Of a DNA stretch of 64,000 nucleotides, positions 37,336-46,213 are shown in pieces. Positions within the stretch are counted from its first letter, which is position 1, and the number at the start of each line of letters is the position of its first letter. The notes under the pieces were generated by a model, which did not search any database, was not told the origin of the DNA, and saw only the letters and a list, made by a program, of their open reading frames with translations. The stretch lies in NCBI RefSeq assembly GCF_031451695.1, contig NZ_JARWAM010000005.1, positions 1 through 64,000 on the forward strand. Reading direction: 5' to 3'. This DNA is from Franzmannia qiaohouensis. GTDB lineage: Bacteria > Pseudomonadota > Gammaproteobacteria > Pseudomonadales > Halomonadaceae. The translations under genes were made by a program, and so were the position numbers.

Positions 37336-38139
37336 ATGCGCTGGATCCCCCGACTCGCCATTGGCGCGCTGTGCGTATCGCTCGCCGCCTGCGCCAGCTC
37401 GCCCACCGGGCGGCAGCAGTTCACCCTCTATTCGGATGAGCAGCTCAACCAGATGGGGCAGCAGGCCTTCGAACAGTATCAGGAGGATCTGACGGTGGTC
37501 GGCGGTGCCCACGCACGCTACGCCGAGTGTATCGCCGATGCGCTGGTGGCCGAGCTGTCCGGCCGCGACCGCGACTACAACTGGCAGATTCGCGTGTTCG
37601 AGGATGACTCGGCCAACGCCTTCGCCCTGCCCGGCGGCTACATGGGTATCCACACCGGGCTGCTCGACATCGCCACCGACCAGGATCAGGTCGCCGCAGT
37701 GGTCGGCCACGAGATGGGCCACGTGATGGCCAACCACGCCAACGAGCGGGTCTCGACCCAGTCGGCGACCCAGGTCGGCATGTCGGTGCTCTCCTCGGTG
37801 GCCGGGCTGCAGGGGCCCCAGGGCGAGCAGATGCTCGGCCTGCTCGGCGCCGGCGCCCAGTACGGCATCCTGCTGCCCTTCTCGCGCCGCCACGAGAGCG
37901 AGGCCGATGTGATCGGCCTGCGGCTGATGGCCGAGGCTGGCTTCGACCCGCGCGCCAGCGTGACGCTGTGGGAGAACATGCAGGCCGCCAGCGGCGGTCA
38001 GCCGCCGGTGTGGATGTCCACCCACCCCAGCCAGGGCCAGCGCATGGCCGGCCTCGAGGCCAACATGGACGACGCCATGGCGCGCTACGAGCAGGCGCGC
38101 AGCGCCGGACGTCAACCCAACTGCCAGCGCCCTGGCTAA
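37336..38139 (+). CDS. M48-family metalloprotease lipoprotein
   Basis: A 267-residue periplasmic lipoprotein (lipobox LAAC, Cys19) with a peptidase M48 domain: zinc motif HEMGH at 125-129 and the third ligand in RRHESEADVIGL. It resembles the LoiP/YcaL group of Oma1-type proteases, which degrade misfolded outer-membrane proteins. The family's cleavage-site preferences cannot be inferred here. The ATG at 37336 has GAGGA upstream. A small membrane protein gene follows after 15 bases. Confidence 0.9.
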   Translation: MRWIPRLAIGALCVSLAACASSPTGRQQFTLYSDEQLNQMGQQAFEQYQEDLTVVGGAHARYAECIADALVAELSGRDRDYNWQIRVFEDDSANAFALPGGYMGIHTGLLDIATDQDQVAAVVGHEMGHVMANHANERVSTQSATQVGMSVLSSVAGLQGPQGEQMLGLLGAGAQYGILLPFSRRHESEADVIGLRLMAEAGFDPRASVTLWENMQAASGGQPPVWMSTHPSQGQRMAGLEANMDDAMARYEQARSAGRQPNCQRPG

Positions 38140-38154
38140 GACGCTCCCGACCCG

Positions 38155-38412
38155 ATGCTACGACTTGGACTACTGCTGCTGATCGTGCCCGTCATCGTAC
38201 TGATGGGCGTCTATTTCTGGGAACTCGGCGATGTGCGCGAGTGCACCCTCTCCGGCGGCTATTGGGACTACCTGGACGGCGTATGTCGCGACACCCCACA
38301 GCCGTTCGTCTCCTGGCTGGAGCGCTACCCGCTGCTGGTCAACGGCGGCATGCTGCTGTCGGTACTCGGCCTGGTGCTGTGCATGGTGGGGTTCTACGTC
38401 AAGAAGCGCTGA
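38155..38412 (+). CDS. Small two-helix membrane protein
   Basis: An 85-residue protein with hydrophobic segments at about 4-22 and 60-80 and two cysteines in the loop between them (ECTLSGGYWDYLDGVC), which could form a disulfide in the periplasm. No family is recognised. It follows the M48 protease gene by 15 bases, probably in one transcript, and precedes a strong terminator-like hairpin. Confidence 0.65.
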   Translation: MLRLGLLLLIVPVIVLMGVYFWELGDVRECTLSGGYWDYLDGVCRDTPQPFVSWLERYPLLVNGGMLLSVLGLVLCMVGFYVKKR

Positions 38413-38433
38413 ACCCAACCGGCCATTTGTCCA

Positions 38434-38470
38434 GCGCCCCGCGGCTGACGCCGCGGGGCGCGTACGTTTT
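38434..38470 (+). terminator. Terminator between convergent genes
   Basis: GCGCCCCGCGGC (38434-38445) and GCCGCGGGGCGC (38450-38461) form a perfect 12-bp stem with loop TGAC, followed by GTACGTTTT on the plus strand. Confidence 0.75.
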
Positions 38471-40787
38471 ACCCCCCACTATCCACCGCCTCTTCGTAGA
38501 GATAGCAGGCCACCTGATGCTCGCGGGCAATCAGCCGCCGCTTTGGCGAGGCCTGGGGGCCGAACTGCACGCTCAGGCTCCCTTCCCTGCCCTCGACCCG
38601 GGCCGCCTGCCACAGCGAGGGGTGCTTGGCGGAGAGAATCGCCTGCAGCTCATCGCGGGCCGCCGCTTCGTCGGCGCCATCGACCAGCGCCAGCTGCGCG
38701 TTCAATCCGCTAACGCTGGCCCCGGCCAACTGCTGCGGCTCAGCGCCGCGAATCCGCCACTCGCTAAGCGCCGTGGCGACGTCGCGCCCCTCCCAGCCGC
38801 AGTGGGCCATGGCCTTGGGGCAGCGGGTGTGGAAGTGGCAACCGTTGGGCGGCTCCATCGCACTGGGGATCTCGCCGGCGCTCTCCAGCGGCGGCTTGAC
38901 CACCGCCGGGTCCGGCTCGGGGCTGGCGTCCAGCAGCAGCTGGGTATAGGGGTGCTTGCGTTCGCGGATCAGGGTGTCGGTGGGCCCCACCTCGACGATC
39001 TCGCCGAGGTACATGATCGCGGTGCGATCGGCGACATAGCGAATCGTCGGCAGATCGTGGCTGACGTAGACGAAGGAGATGCCCAGCTCGTTGCGGAAGC
39101 GCCGCATCAGGTTGAGCACCCCGGCGCGGATCGATACATCGAGCATCGATACCGGCTCGTCGGCGACCATGAAGCGCGGCTCGAGGATGATCCCGCGGGC
39201 GATCGCCACCCGCTGGCGCTGGCCGCCGGAGAGCTCGTGGGGGAAACGCTCCTGGTAGGCACTGGCCGGCTTGAGCCCGGCGCGCTCCAGCGACTCGACC
39301 ACGCGCTGCTCCAGCGCCTCGCCCTCGGCCAGGCGGTGGATGATCAGCGGCTCGGCGACGATGTCATGGATGGTGAAGCGCGGATTGAGCGTCTGGTACG
39401 GGTCCTGGAAGATCATCTGCGCGCTGCGCCGAAAGGCCTTGAGCTCGGGGCCCTTGAGCGCGGCGATGTTGACGCCGTCGAAGCGAATCTCACCGGCGGT
39501 GACGTCCTGCAGTCGCACCAGCATCTCGCCGGTGGTGGTCTTGCCCGAGCCCGACTCGCCGGCCAGCCCCAGGATTTCGCCCTCGCGCAGGTCGAAGTCG
39601 ATATCGTCGACGGCGTGGACCTTGCGCTCCTTGTGCTTGCCGCGCAGGCCGTCGAGGAAGCCCTGCTCCACCGGGAAGTACTTCTTGAGCCCCTCAACCT
39701 CGAGAATCGGCGTCTCGCTCATGCGCCGCTCCAGGCTGCCCGCCCCCTGGACCTGCTCGCCGAGGCGCTCGCCGGCGATCTGCCAGGTGGCGTTCTCGGC
39801 CGCCCGCTGGCGAAAATCGACGGCCTGCTCGGGGTAGTGGCAGGCCGCGTGGCGCCCCTCGCCGACATCGATCAGCAGCGGCGTCTCCGACGTGCAGCGC
39901 TGGGTGGCGAAGGGACAGCGCTCGGCGAAACGACAGCCGGCGGGCGGGTCGAGCAGGTCCGGCGGGCTGCCGGGAATCGAGATCAGCTCGCGCTGGGCGC
40001 CCTCCAGGGTCGGGAAGGCGTTGGTCAGGCCCATGGTGTAGGGGTGGAAGGGGCTGGCGAAGACCTCGCGCACCGGCCCGGTCTCCATGATGTGGCCGCC
40101 GTACATCACCGCCACCCGGTCGCAGGTCTGCACCACCACCGAGATGTCATGGGTGATGAACATCAGCGCCAGGCCGCGTTCGCGACGCAGCTTGGTCAGC
40201 CGCGACAGGATCTGCGCCTGGGTCACCACGTCCAGCGCCGTGGTCGGCTCGTCGGCGACGATCAGCTGAGGGTCCAGCGCCAGCGCCATGGCGATTACCG
40301 CGCGCTGCTTCATGCCGCCACTCATCTCATGGGGATAGGCGGAGAGCCGCCCAGGATCGATGCCGACGTCGCGGAACAGCTGCTCGGCGTGGGCCCAGGC
40401 CGCCTTGCGCTCGATCTTGCGGTGCGCGCTCATTGCCTCGAGGATCTGGTCGCCGACGGTATATACCGGGTCGAGGGCGTTCATCGCCGCCTGGGAGATC
40501 CAGGCGATCTCGTCCCAGCGCACGCGGCGCATTGCCTCCGGGTCGAGGCCGAGCAGATCGCGGCCGGCGAAGTCGATATGCCCCCGCGGCACCTCGCCGT
40601 TGGGCGGCAGCAGCCGCAGCATGGCCTTTGCCGCAGTGGTCTTGCCACAGCCGGACTCGCCGACCAGGCCCAGCGCCTCGCCAGGAGCCAGCGAGAAGCT
40701 TACCCCGTCCACGGCCTGCACCGGGCCGGCCCCGGTGCGGTAGTGAATGGCCAGGTCATCGACGCTCAGTAATGGAGATGTGCTCAT
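38469..40787 (-). CDS. Fused dipeptide-type ABC transporter ATPase (DppD-DppF)
   Basis: A 772-residue protein with two complete oligopeptide-type ABC ATPases. The N-terminal half has Walker A VGESGCGKTT, signature MSGGMKQR and Walker B IVADEP. The C-terminal half, starting at an internal MSETPILEVEGLKKYF, has GESGSGKTTT, LSGGQRQR and MVADEP. Each half ends in the oligopeptide-transporter C-terminal domain with Cys-rich segments (CRFAERCPFATQRC; CHFHTRCPKAMAHC) that hold a 4Fe-4S cluster in this family. The two are usually separate genes. The start at 40787 overlaps the upstream permease stop (ATGA). It energises the importer encoded by the next three genes on this strand. Confidence 0.93.
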   Translation of the reverse strand: MSTSPLLSVDDLAIHYRTGAGPVQAVDGVSFSLAPGEALGLVGESGCGKTTAAKAMLRLLPPNGEVPRGHIDFAGRDLLGLDPEAMRRVRWDEIAWISQAAMNALDPVYTVGDQILEAMSAHRKIERKAAWAHAEQLFRDVGIDPGRLSAYPHEMSGGMKQRAVIAMALALDPQLIVADEPTTALDVVTQAQILSRLTKLRRERGLALMFITHDISVVVQTCDRVAVMYGGHIMETGPVREVFASPFHPYTMGLTNAFPTLEGAQRELISIPGSPPDLLDPPAGCRFAERCPFATQRCTSETPLLIDVGEGRHAACHYPEQAVDFRQRAAENATWQIAGERLGEQVQGAGSLERRMSETPILEVEGLKKYFPVEQGFLDGLRGKHKERKVHAVDDIDFDLREGEILGLAGESGSGKTTTGEMLVRLQDVTAGEIRFDGVNIAALKGPELKAFRRSAQMIFQDPYQTLNPRFTIHDIVAEPLIIHRLAEGEALEQRVVESLERAGLKPASAYQERFPHELSGGQRQRVAIARGIILEPRFMVADEPVSMLDVSIRAGVLNLMRRFRNELGISFVYVSHDLPTIRYVADRTAIMYLGEIVEVGPTDTLIRERKHPYTQLLLDASPEPDPAVVKPPLESAGEIPSAMEPPNGCHFHTRCPKAMAHCGWEGRDVATALSEWRIRGAEPQQLAGASVSGLNAQLALVDGADEAAARDELQAILSAKHPSLWQAARVEGREGSLSVQFGPQASPKRRLIAREHQVACYLYEEAVDSGG

Positions 40788-42520
40788 CGACGTGCCCTCA
40801 GTCGCGGATTGGCCACCAGCTCGAGCGAGCGGGAGATGAAGAACACGGAGAGCACCGTGATCATGATCAGCAGCCCGGGTGGCAGGTTCCACCACCAGGC
40901 CTCGCGCCAGGCCCCGGAGAGCCGCGCGTTGTGCAGGATGCCGCCCCACGAGATCGACTGCGGCGGCCCCAGGCCGAGGAATGACAGCGTTGCCTCGGCG
41001 ATGATAGAGACGCCAACGATGATAGCCAGCTCGAGGAACACCAGCGGCATCACGTTGGGGAAGATATGCAGGTACATGATGCGCAGGTCCGACGCGCCGG
41101 CGACCCGCGCCGCCTTGACGAAGGGCCGCTCGCGCAGGCTCAGCACCTGGGAGCGAATCAGCCGCGCCACGGTGCGCCAGGTGAGCAGCGACACGGCGAG
41201 GATCACGATGAACAGGCTGGGCTCGAACAGCAGCACCAGGATCAGCGCGAAGGGCTCGAAGGGAATCCCGTACATCACATCCACGGTGCGCATCAGCACG
41301 GTCTCGGTGCGGCCGCGGAAGTAGCCGGCCACCAGCCCCACGTTGGCGCCGATCAGCACCACCAGGGCGGCGCCCAGAAAGCCCACCAGCAGGGCGATCT
41401 GCGAGCCGTGGACGTTCTGGCTGAAGAGATCGCGGCCGAGATGGTCGGTGCCGAACCAGTGCTCGCCGGAGGGCGGCGCGAGGCGATTGACGAAGCGGTC
41501 GGAGCCCAGCGCAAAGTAGTTGCTCTCGGTGACCATCAGCGTGCGCAGATGGCGCTCCTCGTCGCTGGGCATCAGCTGCCAGTCAGCGCCCGGCTCGCGC
41601 TCGAAGACGATGCCGCTGCGCCCCACCGCAAAGGCGTGACCCTCGTCGGTGATCCACCCGGCGCGCATGGCGCGGGAGTCCGGCGCATCCTGGCTCTGCC
41701 AGCTGGCCTCAATGTCATCGCGTACCAGCAGGGTGCCGCGCTCGCCGACGATCAGGCCGGCGCCGCTGTCGGCGATATGGATATGGTTGAGCTCGCGATT
41801 GCCGGGCAGCCGCTCCAGACTCGGCGTGTCCTCGCCCGGGGCGAGGCGCAGCGCCAGGCCACGATCGCCCACCAGCCAGGCACTGCCGTCGACGTCCAGC
41901 GCCACGCCGTTGAGATCGAAGCCACGTCCTACGGGACTCTGCAATGACTCGACCTCGCCGCTGGCCAGGTCCAGTCGCCAGATGGTTTCGCCGCCGCCCA
42001 CCAGCAGCGCGGTATCGGCGTCGCGCCAGGCGATATCGTTGACGTCTAGCGGCTCGGGCATGGCGAAGGTCTGCCAGCTGTCGTCGGGCGTCCACAGCGC
42101 CACCGTGCCCTGGACGCCGGCCACCAGGGTGGCGCCGTCTTCGCGGATATTGACCGCATTCAGGGTCGCGGTAAGTGGCGTGTCGAGGCGCGACCAGTCA
42201 CCCCCCGCATAGCGCCACACCACGCCGTCGCGTCCCACCGCCATGCCCAGGCCGTCGCGGTAGTCGGCGGCATTCAGGGTCGCCTCGCCCAGCGGCGGCG
42301 AGGCCTGCCAGCGCACCTGGCCATCGGCAACGCTGCGGGTGAACAGCGAGCCCTCCTCACGCTCGTTGACCGCCAGGGGAGCATGGGTAGAGAGCACCGG
42401 CGCGAACAGTGCCATGGCGATGATCGACAGCAGCACCGCCAGCCCCACCAGCGCCAGCCGGTCGCCGAGGATCGCCCGCAGTGGCTCCTGGGCACTTTTC
42501 ATCAGTCGTGATCGGTTCAT
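40784..42520 (-). CDS. DppC-like permease with inserted beta-propeller domain
   Basis: A 578-residue inner-membrane permease, nearly twice the usual ~300 residues. The first helix is at about 22-42. The permease part resumes at HWFGTDHLGRDLFSQ (354-368), the motif that normally follows helix 1 within a few tens of residues, and then has five more helices and the EAA region VKAARVAGASDLRIMYLHIFP. Between them, residues about 50-350 contain seven similar units spaced about 40 residues apart, each with an (A/L)VG-x2-G core (near 93, 133, 173, 216, 257, 297 and 336). This matches a seven-bladed BNR/YCF48-like propeller facing the periplasm. The gene overlaps both neighbours by ATGA. Confidence 0.9.
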   Translation of the reverse strand: MNRSRLMKSAQEPLRAILGDRLALVGLAVLLSIIAMALFAPVLSTHAPLAVNEREEGSLFTRSVADGQVRWQASPPLGEATLNAADYRDGLGMAVGRDGVVWRYAGGDWSRLDTPLTATLNAVNIREDGATLVAGVQGTVALWTPDDSWQTFAMPEPLDVNDIAWRDADTALLVGGGETIWRLDLASGEVESLQSPVGRGFDLNGVALDVDGSAWLVGDRGLALRLAPGEDTPSLERLPGNRELNHIHIADSGAGLIVGERGTLLVRDDIEASWQSQDAPDSRAMRAGWITDEGHAFAVGRSGIVFEREPGADWQLMPSDEERHLRTLMVTESNYFALGSDRFVNRLAPPSGEHWFGTDHLGRDLFSQNVHGSQIALLVGFLGAALVVLIGANVGLVAGYFRGRTETVLMRTVDVMYGIPFEPFALILVLLFEPSLFIVILAVSLLTWRTVARLIRSQVLSLRERPFVKAARVAGASDLRIMYLHIFPNVMPLVFLELAIIVGVSIIAEATLSFLGLGPPQSISWGGILHNARLSGAWREAWWWNLPPGLLIMITVLSVFFISRSLELVANPRLRARR

Positions 42521-43497
42521 TTGAAGCTCACCCTCGGGTCCAGCATGGTGTAAAGGATGTCGACCAGCAGGTTGAGGGTGATGACGAAGGCCGCCATCAC
42601 CAGGAAACTGGCCTGGGCGAGGGGGAAGTCGGAGGTGCGCACCGAGTTGAGGATTTCACGCCCCAGCCCCGGCCACGAGAACACCACCTCGACCACCACC
42701 TGGCCGCCGGCGGCCAGGCCGATGGTCACCGCCAGCTGGGTGACCACTGGCAGCAGCGCATTGCGCGCGGCGTGGGCGTAGAGGATGCGGCGCTCCGGCA
42801 GCCCCTTGGCGCGGGCCATCTCGATAAAGTCCTCGCCATACACCTCGAGCATGGTGTTGCGCATGATCAGCAGCGGCGAGCCGAGGTAGTAGAGCGCCAC
42901 CACCAGCGCTGGAAGAATCAGGTGGTGCAGGAAGTCGAGGGTGAATATCTTGTCGAGGAAGCCCGATGCCTCGTAGGGCAGCGTGCGCATGCCGCTGGTG
43001 GGCAGCCAGCCGAGCCCGATACCGAAGATCAGGATGGCGATCATGCCGGTCCAGAACATCGGCGCCGAGCGAAACATCAGGCCGACGAAAATACCGCTGG
43101 TGTCGGCGCGACTGCCGCGCCGCCATGACAGCCAGGCGCCCAGTGGCGCGCCGATCCCATACGCCAGCACGATGGCCGGCAGCATCAGGATCATGGTGTT
43201 GGCCAGCCGCTCCCAGATGATATCCGCCACCGGCGCGCGATAGTGGAAGGAGTAGCCGAAATCGCCCTGGACGATATTCGCCAGGTAGATGAAATACTGC
43301 TCCCAGATCGGCCGGTCGAGGCCGAAACTGGCGCGGATCCTCTCACGCTCCTCGGGAGTCAGGCCCTCGGTGATCAGCGCGGCGGTGGGGTCGGGTAGCC
43401 CCAGGCGAAACAGGAAGAACAGCAGGGTGGCGATGATGAACAGCGCCATGAAGCCGTGCAGCACACGGCGTATCAGATAGCTTCTGCGTGACGACAT
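42517..43497 (-). CDS. DppB-like ABC transporter permease
   Basis: A 326-residue permease of the dipeptide/oligopeptide importer. Six helices are visible, with the N-terminal signature YLIRRVLHGFMALFIIATLLFFLFRL, the cytoplasmic EAA motif in YGEDFIEMARAKGLPERRILYAHAARNALLP, and the family end LVDILYTMLDPRV. The stop overlaps the DppC-like gene (ATGA). It follows the binding-protein gene after 96 bases, so the order is binding protein, DppB, DppC, fused ATPase. Confidence 0.94.
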   Translation of the reverse strand: MSSRRSYLIRRVLHGFMALFIIATLLFFLFRLGLPDPTAALITEGLTPEERERIRASFGLDRPIWEQYFIYLANIVQGDFGYSFHYRAPVADIIWERLANTMILMLPAIVLAYGIGAPLGAWLSWRRGSRADTSGIFVGLMFRSAPMFWTGMIAILIFGIGLGWLPTSGMRTLPYEASGFLDKIFTLDFLHHLILPALVVALYYLGSPLLIMRNTMLEVYGEDFIEMARAKGLPERRILYAHAARNALLPVVTQLAVTIGLAAGGQVVVEVVFSWPGLGREILNSVRTSDFPLAQASFLVMAAFVITLNLLVDILYTMLDPRVSFK

Positions 43498-43593
43498 GAC
43501 GGACTCGCTATAAACGGCCGTTCACCCTGCGCCGCCTTGTGGGCAGCGCAGGGTGGCGGCAAGCACCTGGGAGAAAGTGGCTTGACGATGCGC

Positions 43594-45228
43594 TCAGCGC
43601 ATCAGGCGACCGTCCTCGTCCCAGCTGTAACCGGCCTCTTCCAGCTCGGCACGGGCGGCGTCCATATCGAACTCGAAGCGCTCGATAAACGCCTCGTGCC
43701 AGAAGGTATTGACCGGCGCGATCACGCTGGAGCCCACTTCACCGCGGCCGTCGAGCAGTACGTTGACCATGCGTTCGCGATCGCTGGCCATGGTCAGCGC
43801 ACGGCGTACGGCACGATCGTCGAAGGGCGCGCGGCGCAGGTTGTAGGTCATATGGAAGTAGCCAAAGTCAGGCACGTTGACCACGGTGAGGTGATCTTCG
43901 CTCTCGGCCAGGCTGATCTGACCCGGCTCCATGCGCCAGGCGGTGACGTCGATCTCGCCTGTCTGCAGGCCGGTATAGACGCCCTCCATGTCGGCATAGA
44001 TGATGAACTCGACGCCGTCGACGGCGATCTCGTCGGCGTGGAAGTGGTCGTCGAACTTGCTGATGGCCATGAACTCGCCGCGGTCGAAGCGCTCGTGCTG
44101 GAAGGGCCCAGAGCCCACGGTAGGCACCTCGTCGGGGCTCAGCGTCGAGGCATCGTCGATCTGCGACCAGATGTGCTCGGGCAGGATCGGGATCTGCGAC
44201 AGCGAGATGCTGGCAAACGACGCCGAGGGCTCGCTGAGATGGAAGTGCACGGTGCGCTCGTCGACCGCCTCAGCGTTGTCCAGCGCCGCCAGGTAGGAGT
44301 TGAAGTAGCTGTAGTCCTGGTCGAGGTAGTAGTTCCAGGTGAAGGCTACGTCGTCAGCGGTGACAGCTTCACCGTCGTGGAAGGTCATGCCCTCGCGTAG
44401 GGTCACCGCCACGGTGGTGTCGTCGACCTGCTCGACCGCCTCGGCGGCCCAGGGCAGCGGCTCGACGTCGGCCGACAGGCGCACCAGGCGGTCATAGTAG
44501 AGGCGCATCCACTTCCAGCCCCATACCGAGGTGGAGGCCAGCGGGTTGAGGTTGTCGGGCTCCTGGGGGCCGCCGATACGCAGGGTGCTGCGCTCGCCCA
44601 CCGGGGTCGCCTCCATCGGGCCCCACTCGCTGTAGAGGCCCTCGCCGGCCATCGGCTCGAAGCCGTCGAAGGCCTCGTGGTTGTAGGCCACCACCTCGTC
44701 GCGATGGAACAGCACCACCAGCGGCGCATCCGGCTTGTAGAGCTCCTGCATCTCCATCACCAGACGCTGCCGCTCGTCCTGATCGAAGGCCTGGGACTGC
44801 TGGTCGAACAGCGCATCGAACTCGGGGTTGTCATAACCGCCGGGGTTGTTGCCGCCGGGGTTGGCCTGGCGAGAATCGAGGGTGCTGAGGAAAAACTGCG
44901 GGTCGAGGCGGTCCGTGCGGCCGCTCCAGCCGAGGATGGTAGCGTCGAAGTCCTGCTGGTCGTAGAACCGCTCCAGAGCGGTGCTGAACTCAGTGGGCTG
45001 GACGTTGACCTCGAAGCCCAGCTCCTCCCAGCGCTCGGCAATGATGAAGGCCGCCTCGTAGCGGATCGGGTCGTAGGACTCGGTGGTGGTCATCAGGTCG
45101 ATGGAGGCCACCGGCTCCTGGGCCAGCGCCTGAGCGCCGAGCGAGGCCGCAGCCAGGCCCATGGCACTCGCTAGAAGCGTTCTCTTGAAACGCGTCGCTG
45201 CAATATTTTTCACTGTCATCTGCCTCAT
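43594..45228 (-). CDS. Family 5 peptide-type substrate-binding protein
   Basis: A 544-residue DppA/OppA-like periplasmic binding protein with a Sec signal peptide (hydrophobic part about 17-35, cut near ALAQEP at residue 37). It shows the family motif LREGMTFHDGEAVTADDVAFTW. A point of interest is the order of the halves: the N-terminal ~170 residues resemble the segment near the end of typical family members, and the start-type block LRIGGPQEPDNLNPLAS appears at about residue 210. That suggests a permuted or duplicated domain arrangement. Acidic residues dominate the surface. The ligand is unknown. It is the first gene of the importer set. Confidence 0.88.
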   Translation of the reverse strand: MRQMTVKNIAATRFKRTLLASAMGLAAASLGAQALAQEPVASIDLMTTTESYDPIRYEAAFIIAERWEELGFEVNVQPTEFSTALERFYDQQDFDATILGWSGRTDRLDPQFFLSTLDSRQANPGGNNPGGYDNPEFDALFDQQSQAFDQDERQRLVMEMQELYKPDAPLVVLFHRDEVVAYNHEAFDGFEPMAGEGLYSEWGPMEATPVGERSTLRIGGPQEPDNLNPLASTSVWGWKWMRLYYDRLVRLSADVEPLPWAAEAVEQVDDTTVAVTLREGMTFHDGEAVTADDVAFTWNYYLDQDYSYFNSYLAALDNAEAVDERTVHFHLSEPSASFASISLSQIPILPEHIWSQIDDASTLSPDEVPTVGSGPFQHERFDRGEFMAISKFDDHFHADEIAVDGVEFIIYADMEGVYTGLQTGEIDVTAWRMEPGQISLAESEDHLTVVNVPDFGYFHMTYNLRRAPFDDRAVRRALTMASDRERMVNVLLDGRGEVGSSVIAPVNTFWHEAFIERFEFDMDAARAELEEAGYSWDEDGRLMR

Positions 45229-45343
45229 TGTGCGTTGTTATTCGGAGATTTGACGTCTTTGCAATAAAGACCTCTGGCCAGGCTAGGAAAGCTCAGCAGA
45301 AGCGTCAAACGATCGATTAAACGCAAGTCGGGCAGATGAACGT

Positions 45344-45378
45344 ATACGCCCCGCCGGGGGAGGCCCGGCGGGGCGTAT
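45344..45378 (-). terminator. Strong hairpin after aroE
   Basis: A perfect 15-bp stem (arms 45344-45358 and 45364-45378, arm ATACGCCCCGCCGGG) with a 5-base loop lies downstream of aroE on the minus strand and upstream of the binding-protein gene. No T-run follows, so termination may depend on Rho or the element may protect the 3' end. Confidence 0.65.
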
Positions 45379-45400
45379 CACATCAAGCGTTGAGATTTGG

Positions 45401-46213
45401 TTATAACAAGCGGCGCAGCTCGGCGAGTACCGGGGCGGTGTCGGGGCGCTGGCCGCGCCACAGGCGATAGGACTCGGCGGCCTGGCCGACCAGCATGCCC
45501 AGGCCATCGACGGTGCGAGCACCGCGCGCGGCGGCCCAGCGCAGGAATATCGTGGGCTCGGCGGCGTACATCATGTCGTAGGCAGTGGCGCCCTCGGCGA
45601 AGAGGTCGTCCGGTAGCGGCGGGAGGTCGCCGGCGAGGCTCGCGCTGGTGCCGTTGATGACCACGTCGTAGGGGGCATCGACGGCCTCGAAGCCGCCGCC
45701 GCTGATCGCCCCCAGATCGGCGAAGTCGGCGGCCAGGCCTGCGGCCTTCGCGGCGGTGCGGTTAGCGACCAGGACGCTGGCCGGCTGGGCCGCCAGCAGC
45801 GGCTCGAGCACGCCGCGCACCGCGCCGCCGGCGCCCAGCACCAGCACCCGGGCGCCGGCCAGCGTCACGCCGTTGTCGTGCAGGTCACCGACCAGCCCGA
45901 CGCCGTCGGTGGTGTCGCCGTGGGTGACGCCCTCGGCTCCCAGCACCAGGGTATTCACCGCTCCGGCGCGGCGGGCGCGCTCGCTGAGGCTGTCGCACAG
46001 CCGGTAGGCCTGCTCCTTGAAGGGCACCGTCACGTTGGCGCCGCGCCCCCCTTCGGCCATGAACCTTTGCCAGGCGCCGGCGAAGTCATCCAGCGGCGCT
46101 TCGATGGCGGTGTAGTCGATATCGTCACCCAGCTCGGCGGCAAAGGCGGCATGAATCGCCGGCGACTTGGAGTGCGCCACCGGGTTGCCGAATACGCAGT
46201 AGCGGTCGGTCAT
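45401..46213 (-). CDS. aroE: Shikimate dehydrogenase
   Basis: AroE reduces 3-dehydroshikimate with NADPH in aromatic amino acid synthesis. The 270-residue product has the substrate motif GNPVAHSKSP, the catalytic lysine in NVTVPFKEQA, the AGAVNTL block, DTTDGVG, and the nucleotide-binding GAGGAVRGVL with NRTAAKA. Its start overlaps the hemF stop (ATGA at 46210-46213), the usual hemF-aroE arrangement of gammaproteobacteria. Confidence 0.96.
   Translation of the reverse strand: MTDRYCVFGNPVAHSKSPAIHAAFAAELGDDIDYTAIEAPLDDFAGAWQRFMAEGGRGANVTVPFKEQAYRLCDSLSERARRAGAVNTLVLGAEGVTHGDTTDGVGLVGDLHDNGVTLAGARVLVLGAGGAVRGVLEPLLAAQPASVLVANRTAAKAAGLAADFADLGAISGGGFEAVDAPYDVVINGTSASLAGDLPPLPDDLFAEGATAYDMMYAAEPTIFLRWAAARGARTVDGLGMLVGQAAESYRLWRGQRPDTAPVLAELRRLL

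Noticed and set aside
37968..40772. Very long open frame (over 900 codons) on the plus strand opposite the fused ABC ATPase
   Set aside because: It lies antisense to a gene with complete ABC motifs, has no recognisable domains and arises from high-GC codon bias.
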